This document shows positions 6,589-6,917 of a stretch of 6,917 bases of DNA, piece by piece; the stretch's first letter is position 1, and each line of letters opens with the position of its first letter. The DNA comes from an uncultured Oscillospiraceae bacterium. Its GTDB lineage: Bacteria > Bacillota > Clostridia > Oscillospirales > Oscillospiraceae. The stretch lies in assembly GCA_934561725.1 (NCBI GenBank), contig CAKTGW010000058.1, forward strand, positions 1 to 6,917, given 5' to 3'. Under the pieces are notes generated by a model. That model saw only the letters and a list, made by a program, of their open reading frames with translations. It did no database searches and was not told where the DNA came from. Made by a program: the position numbers and the translations under genes.

Positions 6589-6756
6589 ATGGATGCTATC
6601 ATTACCAGTGTAACGACTATCTTTACCGCTGCCATTGGCTGGGTAGGTACGGTTGCAACTACCATTGCCAGTACGCCGATGCTGCTTTTGTTTGCCTCGG
6701 TGCCTCTGATTGGCCTTGGTGTCGGTCTTTTCCGGCGTCTGCTTAATGTAAACTGA
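6589..6756 (+). CDS. 55-residue single-span membrane protein, coat-protein-like (paralogue 2)
   Basis: From AAIGWVG onward it matches the preceding gene at 39 of 42 residues (changes G/S, I/V, M/L), with the same span and the same C-terminal RR before LLNVN. The N-terminus is shorter and different (MDAIITSVTTIFT). Twenty of the 42 shared codons differ silently while only three change the residue, so the duplication is old and both proteins are under strong purifying selection. The start at 6589 follows AAGGGGGTG (6575-6583). The strong terminator directly after the stop ends the operon. Role as for the paralogue: possible filamentous-phage-type coat subunit, unproven. Confidence 0.8.
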   Translation: MDAIITSVTTIFTAAIGWVGTVATTIASTPMLLLFASVPLIGLGVGLFRRLLNVN

Positions 6757-6760
6757 CACC

Positions 6761-6806
6761 AAAAAGCCCTGGGCGCTCACTGAAAGTGCGCCCAGGGCTT
6801 TCTTTT
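6761..6806 (+). terminator. strong intrinsic terminator closing the small-protein operon
   Basis: A perfect 14-bp GC-rich stem pairs 6763-6776 with 6788-6801 around an 11-base loop, preceded by A residues and followed by TCTTTT. It begins 5 bases after the stop of the second paralogue, so the transcript ends right after the two abundant-looking small proteins. Confidence 0.92.
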
Positions 6807-6884
6807 ATGCATATTGTATAGTCTCAGTCCTTCATCTGGCCTGGATCCTACGCATGCAATTGTTAATTTTGACGAGGTGATATA

Positions 6885-6917
6885 ATGCTGATCGTTGACA
6901 TGGTAAAATCTCTCTTT
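6885..6917 (+). CDS. start of an unidentified gene, cut by the window end
   Basis: An ATG at 6885 preceded by GAGGTGA (6874-6880) opens a frame of 11 codons (MLIVDMVKSLF) that runs off the window. The site matches those of the neighbouring small genes. Too little is visible to assign a function. No convincing promoter is seen in the 78 bases between the terminator and this start, apart from a TATAGT at 6817-6822 that has no good -35. Confidence 0.55.
   Translation, partial: MLIVDMVKSLF

Overview
The window looks like a chromosomal stretch of an anaerobic Firmicute, probably a gut or rumen clostridium. The reasons are the AGGTGA/GAGGTG-type ribosome binding sites, the LytTR-plus-AgrC-like kinase pair, the fused 4TM/12TM TRAP permease, and the moderate base composition with AT-rich promoters. 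The taxon is inferred from gene style only.

Layout. (1) Positions 1-1959 hold an intercistronic hairpin followed by a 627-residue TRAP permease (fused small and large membrane subunits). The rest of that operon, probably including a periplasmic-type binding protein, would lie upstream of the window. A perfect hairpin terminator closes it at about 1980-2013. (2) Positions 2085-4108 hold a two-gene operon: a LytTR response regulator and a polytopic HPK10-type sensor kinase whose ATG overlaps the regulator's stop. (3) On the minus strand, 5808-4048 encodes a membrane-anchored alpha/beta hydrolase with a large C-terminal multi-span domain. Its 3' end overlaps the kinase gene tail-to-tail by 61 bp. 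(4) Positions 5809-6052 form a divergent promoter region with an unusual repeat architecture: two identical 10-bp direct repeats exactly 21 bp apart, inside a 10-bp inverted repeat. This geometry resembles LytTR-type binding sites. (5) Positions 6053-6756 hold three small membrane-protein genes in a row, closed by a strong terminator; a further gene starts at 6885 and runs off the end.

How the parts may work together. The LytTR regulator and kinase resemble peptide-sensing (quorum-type) systems. The tandem repeats upstream of the divergent hydrolase and small-protein promoters are a plausible target, although no binding can be shown from sequence alone. The small proteins have no leader or double-glycine motif. 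The last two are paralogues with one hydrophobic segment and a C-terminal Arg-Arg, and they are followed by a strong terminator and then another gene. This combination recalls the major-coat-protein region of filamentous (inovirus-type) phages. Leaderless peptides or holin-like membrane proteins are the main alternatives. The first of the three appears to carry a one-base frameshift at the T run 6269-6272, beyond which the +1 frame, not the annotated one, encodes a convincing membrane segment.
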